This document shows, in pieces, positions 58,197 to 64,000 of a stretch of DNA of 64,000 bases; within the stretch, counting starts at the first letter, position 1; the number at the start of each line of letters is the position of its first letter. The translations under genes and the position numbers were made by a program. The stretch spans positions 19,604,395 to 19,668,394 of the forward strand of contig NC_065878.1 of the NCBI RefSeq assembly GCF_933775445.1. Direction: 5' to 3'. The notes beneath the pieces were generated by a model. The model had not been told where the DNA came from. It saw nothing but the letters and a program-made list of their open reading frames with translations, and searched no databases. The stretch comes from Argentina anserina. Taxonomy: Eukaryota > Streptophyta > Magnoliopsida > Rosales > Rosaceae.

Positions 58197-58328
58197 CACT
58201 ACCAGAATAAATGACTTAGGTGAAAAAACCAAAACGACGAATTTTTTGTCGCCTAAATACTTAGATGACGGGAAACGCACTTAGGCGACAATTTATTTCT
58301 GTCACCTAAAAGATTTTGTGTGGTAGTG
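58197..58328. mobile_element. 132-bp CACTA-type MITE
   Basis: Begins CACTACCAGAATAAATGAC and ends TTTTGTGTGGTAGTG, flanked by ATA on both sides (58194-58196 and 58329-58331), the 3-bp target of CACTA elements. The interior repeats the word TTAGG(T/C)GAC in both directions. Confidence 0.85.
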
Positions 58329-58612
58329 ATACATCAAACCGTTAAATAAAGAGGAAATATGTTGAGCACCAAATTGTGTTCAGATTTTGGATATGGAACT
58401 GCAAAGCATTTTATACCATGTTTGCCCTCTTTTGATTAAATTGTTCTAACATGAGAGCAAATTACTGTATGGACAATATGGTAAAATACAAATATAGAAA
58501 GCGAGGAGGATTTCCAGATTCACGCGGAAGCAAAGAAAAAAAAGGACCTCGAGCACGACCTAAAGCAGTTGCCCGGACACGATCACAGAGGGATAAACGC
58601 AGAGCAAAACTA

Positions 58613-58613
58613 T

Positions 58614-58661
<48 letters not shown>
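58613..58661. repeat. (GA)n microsatellite
   Basis: GA units with one interruption (gaggagag). Confidence 0.95.
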
Positions 58662-58666
<5 letters not shown>

Positions 58667-58717
58667 TCTCTTTCCTTAACTTACCCACCCGGCCAGCCCG
58701 ACCTCTCTTCTCCCATC

Positions 58718-58891
58718 GTCGTTGCTTCCTAAGCTCTGCCACTCAGAAAATTGGTAAGTGGAACTTTCAAATTATTGGTTATTGGATCGGGCGTGGTTGA
58801 CCAGGTCGTTGCTTCCTAAGCTCTGCCACCCCAGCAAATTGGTTAGTGGAACTTTCAAATTATTGGTTTTTGGATCGGGCGTGGTTGAGCT
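58718..58891. repeat. Tandem duplication of 87 bp
   Basis: gtcgttgcttcctaagctct through ggatcgggcgtggttga occurs twice in a row (58718-58804 and 58805-58891) with a few differences. Confidence 0.9.
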
Positions 58892-60248
58892 AGGTCGTTT
58901 TGATTTTGAATCTTCATATTGTTAATTGTATGCTTTGCAGGAAGATCATAATAGCAAGTTGTAATATAAAGCTGCTAGGACTGCTGCATCTTTTTGCTGT
59001 AAGGTAAATTTTTTTCCTTCTCCAACAATGAAATTTATGAAACTATCAAAACTTGTATCATGTTATGCTATTGTGTACAAGTTACGAATGAAATAAATCA
59101 AACTGTTAAATAAAGAGGGAAGCCCCTGTGCATCGTGCAAATTAAGTACATTGATTATGGTTAAGTATTGTGTTTCTACTTGCTTTCGTTTGATTATGGT
59201 TGTAGTTTTGTGTAATATTTATAGTAGTACGGAAAAGAGTGATCGCTACCTGGATGAACCTGCACTAGATACTGTGAAGAGGATGAAGGTAAGTAAAATG
59301 GAGATGAGTTGTTGTTTGTATCTGTAGATCTTTAATTTTGCGTATCTGGTGTTTCGTCATTTTCATGCACTTAGGTTTTTTCTATTAATTCTGTCATGGC
59401 TTTATGCGGAATCTCTTGCATGTTTTCAAGGAGGATCTCCATACAGTTTTTTGCCTTGTATATAAGGACTAGGAGAGCTTCCCCAGGTCTGCCACTTGAT
59501 GTTTTATCATACGAGTATAACTATTGTCGATGTAAGTAAAAATATTCATTTTTTTTCTAAGTGGGACCTTATGCAGGGATTTTCAAGACTTGGTGCGGTT
59601 TATGTTGGCACTTAGATGCTTAATAAACCTGAATGCAAGGTACATTCTGTCATTCTCATATTTGATAGATTTAACATTGTCCTTCAACTATTGCATCATT
59701 TTGTTACCCTCTACTCTACAATTGTAAATTGCTGCTCTTGTTATATGATATAGATTCTATTCTCCATATGTTTGTTTCTCTTCCAGATAGAGTTTTACAT
59801 GGAAAAAGCAAGGTATGTAGCACTGTAATGACTCAGATACATCATCCTATGGGACATAGATAAATTTAGTTGAATATGATGACACTACGATTAATTGTAC
59901 TACTTACACAGGGTCCTCTTAAACTATCAAGAGACAATATACAAATCAAGGACAGTAATGCATGGGGCATATTGTTATATGGAGTGACGTATGTCTGCTT
60001 ATATTTTCTAGTCATGTTCACAGTGGCTAGTGTGAGTATATTTGGTACTTTTTGTATTTTGAGAGATATTTTAAGTAACTAAAATATGTGAGATGGGCAT
60101 TTATTACCACTTGGCTTATGTTATGTTGTACAATGATGAATGATCTCATATGAAGAAATAAGATGCTTTTGCTAACGAATATGTTATGCTTTCACCTATG
60201 TTATGCTTTCACTAATGAATATGTTTCTGCGAGATTGGGTGACTAATC
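58892..60248. other. Intergenic; possible relic exons
   Basis: One exon-like piece (about 59225-59288) reads STEKSDRYLDEPALDTVKRM and is followed by a good donor (aag|gtaagt). No connected gene could be built, so it is not called. Confidence 0.3.
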
Positions 60249-60391
60249 ATAGGTGCACCTTTGTGGGGATGTTGGTCGACATTTTGACAAGTCTTGCTGA
60301 GCAAAAAGATATGAAGTTCATAGGTGCACCTTTGTGGGGATGTTGGTTGACGTTTTGACAATTTCTTGCTGAGCAAAGGGATATGAAATTT
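60249..60391. repeat. Tandem duplication of 71 bp
   Basis: aggtgcacctttgtggggat through gatatgaa occurs at 60251 and 60322 with a few changes. Confidence 0.88.
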
Positions 60392-60589
60392 GAATACAAC
60401 TGTTAGAGACCAATTTTGAATACAGTTGTTTTATTTTTGGTATTATAAGTCCTTAGTTAAAATGGATAGTTGGGCACAATGTAAAACTACATTCTTTATC
60501 TAATAATAAAATAAGCTAAATTTTGTTATTGTTATTTTTTCACTGAGTTTCTTCTATTTAATTCAATGAAAATTAAGTATTGAAATGAA

Positions 60590-60890
60590 AATATAATAAT
60601 AAGTTTCACATGGTAGGGTAGGAAATACTCGTCGAAAATGATATTATTACCGACTGAATTCCGACCATTTTTTGGACGGATAAAGTGACATTTTTGACGG
60701 AGTTTCCGACATTCATTTGGTCGTAAATGGCTATTATTTCTGACCAAAATGGTCGGAAAATAGCATTTGTGACCGAGGTAGTACCGACCGAGCCCAACCA
60801 GATTTATTTGGTCGGAAATAGTATTAACGACCAAATGAGAGTATTTTTCGACCATTTTCAAGGTCGGAAATCATGTTTTGTGTTGTAGTG
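60590..60890. mobile_element. CACTA-type element, right end with subterminal repeats
   Basis: Ends in ttgtagtg (reverse complement CACTACAACACAAAA). Many copies of a short word with core GGTCGGAAAT/ATTTCCGACC occur in both directions over 300 bp, the typical subterminal pattern of CACTA transposons. The left terminus was not found, so the copy is probably truncated. Confidence 0.65.
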
Positions 60891-63800
60891 TGTGTTTCCA
60901 AGCAAGTGTATTATTTTCTTCGGCCTACTTTCGGAGTAGAGTCGCGTCTCAAGGGCCCTAATACACTTGTCTTGAATCCACAAGAGTGAAAATGCTTCTC
61001 TACAAAGACCGCAAGATATCGTGACACCTAGGCTGCTTCACCTACAACAGAAACATTGACAAAGAATGGTTCATCCCTAAGTTTGCAGAAGACAGAGAAA
61101 AGTAAGGTCGGCACATACAAAATTTTGTACTCGATCGGTATGATCATCAAGTGTACCTATTGAGATATTCACTTCAAAGTCTGTGAAACGGAAAGGAGCT
61201 AATCAGGGACTACACATAATGAGGCTCGGCAGAGGTGTTTCAGGTCTACCTCAAGATCTGCAAATGCGAGTACACTAGGCCTAAAGTCAAAAAATATGTG
61301 GCATTACAAATATCAACATACCTTCTGTGATTCCACGTTGTTGGAGCGTTGAGGACAGAGCTGCATGCAAGACAAGTCAAGGGAGCCATGCATGAGCTTA
61401 ATTGAAGATCAAATTTGGTGTGTAATTTAACCAAGTCCAAGGGTGGCATGCTCAGCCAAATAGGCAATTGACAATTAAACCAAATGGTGGAAGCACAAAC
61501 ATAATCAACGTTCAGATGCATGAGAATTGAAGCGGTGCTCAAACGGTGAATTGTAATCATAAACGCCTCACTTGAAACTTGAGCTCAAACCATCGACAGC
61601 GACAAAGTCAAAATAAGTAGTGTAGAGCCTAAAGTCTCACGATCCAATTGCAAAGCTCGACGCGGATGCCCAAATCAAATCAATATGTTATACGCCAAGA
61701 CCTGTTGTAAAGCTCGACAAGCACTCTACCAAATTAGATGTCCAGAGAAATGCGCTTGACAGATTCAATATATGTCTACATATATGCGTTGAGCTCAAAT
61801 GTCGGTACAAAACCGAAAACCCATCAATGAACTATGGTTAGTTTGATCCTGCAAATGGTACATAGGAAATATAACAGCCCACTAGATGCAACCACAAGTC
61901 CAAACAGAATCTCTGACTCCACTAGTCAAATTCGCCCACAAATCTAAACAGAATCTTTGACACTACTAGTCAAATTCGGCCAATCCCAAATAAATTACTG
62001 ATTGCAGTCACATCCTCCCAACACCAGAAAATCATATCTATTTCCAAATTACAAACAAAATCCAAATCATATCCATGGGCTCTAAACCCGCATTTTAAAC
62101 ACAAAATCCAATCTCTGGTTCATTTACACCTCAAATTGGTTCCAAACACTACTCTCATTTTGAAATCATAGTTTTCCAATGTGTCATTCACACATTGGAA
62201 CTCTTGAACTACGATTGGTTTGATCCCTCTCCCAAGGTACATAGGCAATCCATTCAAATTTCTGGGTGCAACCGCAAAAATAAACAAACAAACATTTCCC
62301 ATATTTAGTTTCTTCATAAATGGAATTAAATAACATTTTCCTACAAATAAGAAATTGTAATTAAGAGACATATTTTATCTTGAATGAGTTGAACTCAAAA
62401 TAATTAAAACTCTATTCACTATATAAATACAAGTGAAATTATGTTTTGTGATATTTTTGCTCACTGCTAGCACAATTTTACCCACCAACAACCCAATAGG
62501 ACAATACCTATCCAGACAAAGAAACGATTTTTCTTTTGGCAGGGTATTGCACCAGGCCAATTATGGCATTCTATGTGTTGTGGCGTTGTGCAATGCAACT
62601 AGCCAACTACTGTATGAACAAATAGCCGGTGGGCATTGCATCCTTGACATCTTAATTTCTTAATTTGTTTTAAAATACCTGTATTAGCGTAAGTCTAAAA
62701 ACTCCAAATAATTGTAAGACATTCGAAAAGAACATGCATACAGATTCCATGCCTTTCTTCATGTCTCTTGCGCGGCCCATCTTCCATCCATATATATGAC
62801 ATTGATTATACACTAAATGAACTTGGCTTGTCCGTCTTTCAAAACATTGACAATTGGTTTAACACATATGGCAAATGAAGCAAAGAAAGAAATAGAAAGA
62901 AACCATAAAAGATCAAAATGCAATGTCGATCACTTTAGAAATTGGTATGAGGATCGATCAATATCATGGGAGGAGCAAGATGATGATGATAAATGATGAC
63001 AATTGCAAGTGACGAACAACCAAGTGAGGTGTTCATGTTCTCCAACCCACCTAAGTGAATGGACCAACCGGATTCTCTTCTTTATTTGCCATTTCTGAAC
63101 AGACATAAATACCTTGCAAACGTATTCGAGATTGGTTTTAGAAGGGTTGGAATTTCTGGTGCGCTTGTTCCATATCAGTTGGCTCACTTGGCTGGCTGGT
63201 CTCGTTGACATGACTCATATATGCACAATTGTGAGAGTGCAAATTTATGTCTAGTTCCTTCAGCATTGTAAACGTACTCTGCACAATGGTATTCCATCTC
63301 GTATTGATCATTTCTTATTCATAGTGTAAATAGACGTACAGAAAGAGATCATTTGCCCTATCTTTTATTCTTTTACATATTCATCAACGAACTAGCTATA
63401 CAATGGTCGGAGTGTTTTACGCTAGAGCTATACCTAATTACATTCACATATGCAAATCAACAAGTCATATTGGGGAGTGTTTAATTAGTAACCTCATAAA
63501 CTGTTCAGTGAAATATATAATAATGGTAGTCATCTATCTCCTGCTTACATGTCTGTTTTCCAATTTGAGATTTCAAATCTATACATTTGTTATCTGTTTA
63601 GGCGAGGCACACAATGTTTTCTAAACTTTTGTGATCGAACGTTAGCACATAAGTTAAGTCGAGAAGACTGACTCATGTAATAACAAGATACTTGTTTGCC
63701 TTGGACAAAAAGTTTTAAAAGCCACCGGCCTATCTATATTTCTGCCTGCAGATCATTTTTCCAGTAGATTCAAAATCTCAAGAGTGATAGTGAAAACGTT

Positions 63801-64000
63801 TAAAGATAGTAACGATGACTGTCACTCCACAATATTTTTCTATTTGAAAGGATTCCATATCTGATAGCTACCACTTTCAAATTGAGTTTCTAAATTATAA
63901 TCTACCGTCGGGAAAAAGAAACGTTAATATCAGGAACCCTTAATTGCCTGCATATGAGGGTCCCCGAAACCCTAATTCGATTCCTTACCAGACTTTCTGT
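60891..64000. other. Intergenic to window end, no gene seen
   Basis: 3.1 kb without a supported gene. A 45-bp tandem repeat (61892-61980, core acagaatct..gac..actagtcaaattcg) is the only clear structure. Confidence 0.4.

Noticed and set aside
59225..59530. Possible exons STEKSDRYLDEPALDTVKRM and TRRASPGLPLDVLSYEYN
   Set aside because: Good donor sites but no joinable frame, start, stop or recognised family; kept only as a note.
1..64000. CRISPR arrays, operons, riboswitches, rRNA or organellar segments
   Set aside because: No regularly spaced short repeats with unique spacers, and the gene structure is nuclear eukaryotic throughout.

Overview
This 64 kb window is nuclear DNA of a flowering plant, most likely a eudicot and possibly Rosaceae (inferred from protein style, not proven). 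The evidence is spliced genes with GT..AG introns, plant-specific families (UGT76 glycosyltransferases, DUF620, R2R3-MYB, ZCF37-like), eukaryotic tRNA genes, and AT-rich intergenic DNA full of plant-type transposons. There is no bacterial, CRISPR or operon structure.

Region 1 (1-19.5 kb) is a tandem array of UGT76-family genes, all on the + strand and all built as two exons with a phase-1 intron. It holds five members. One is a 3' stub cut off by a PIF/Harbinger transposon (3752-3918). One is intact (4737-6463). One is a pseudogene carrying a LINE tail (7043-8825). One is a pseudogene with a degraded CMC1-like gene copy in its intron (14607-17312). One is nearly intact, with a one-base frameshift that a downstream splice acceptor could bypass (17776-19447). 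A young Ty1/copia element (9153-14185) sits between members. The Harbinger element at the left edge keeps both of its genes open.

Region 2 (19.5-27 kb) is mostly transposon debris: a foldback element with a nested solo LTR, an RNase H relic, an ABCI17-like gene fragment, and a repeat element with ATATCG-rich subterminal sequence whose relative lies inverted at 51.3-52.8 kb.

Region 3 (27-31.9 kb) has an intact class I small heat shock gene with a heat shock element and TATA box. Facing it is a degraded HSP20 copy split by a 2.6 kb LTR element, which is itself split by a 2.0 kb hAT-type element containing three 507-bp tandem units. A tRNA-Arg(UCU) and a 184-bp tandem duplication follow.

Region 4 (32-54.5 kb) is the gene-rich part: a three-exon DUF620 gene and an intronless paralogue 4 kb away, a RING-variant membrane protein gene, an R2R3-MYB gene, a ZCF37-like gene and a tRNA-Glu(CUC).

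Region 5 (54.5-64 kb) contains a 2.5 kb solo LTR, CACTA-type ends, microsatellites and short tandem duplications, and no gene I can support. Many transposon borders were fixed by finding both the terminal sequence and the target-site duplication.
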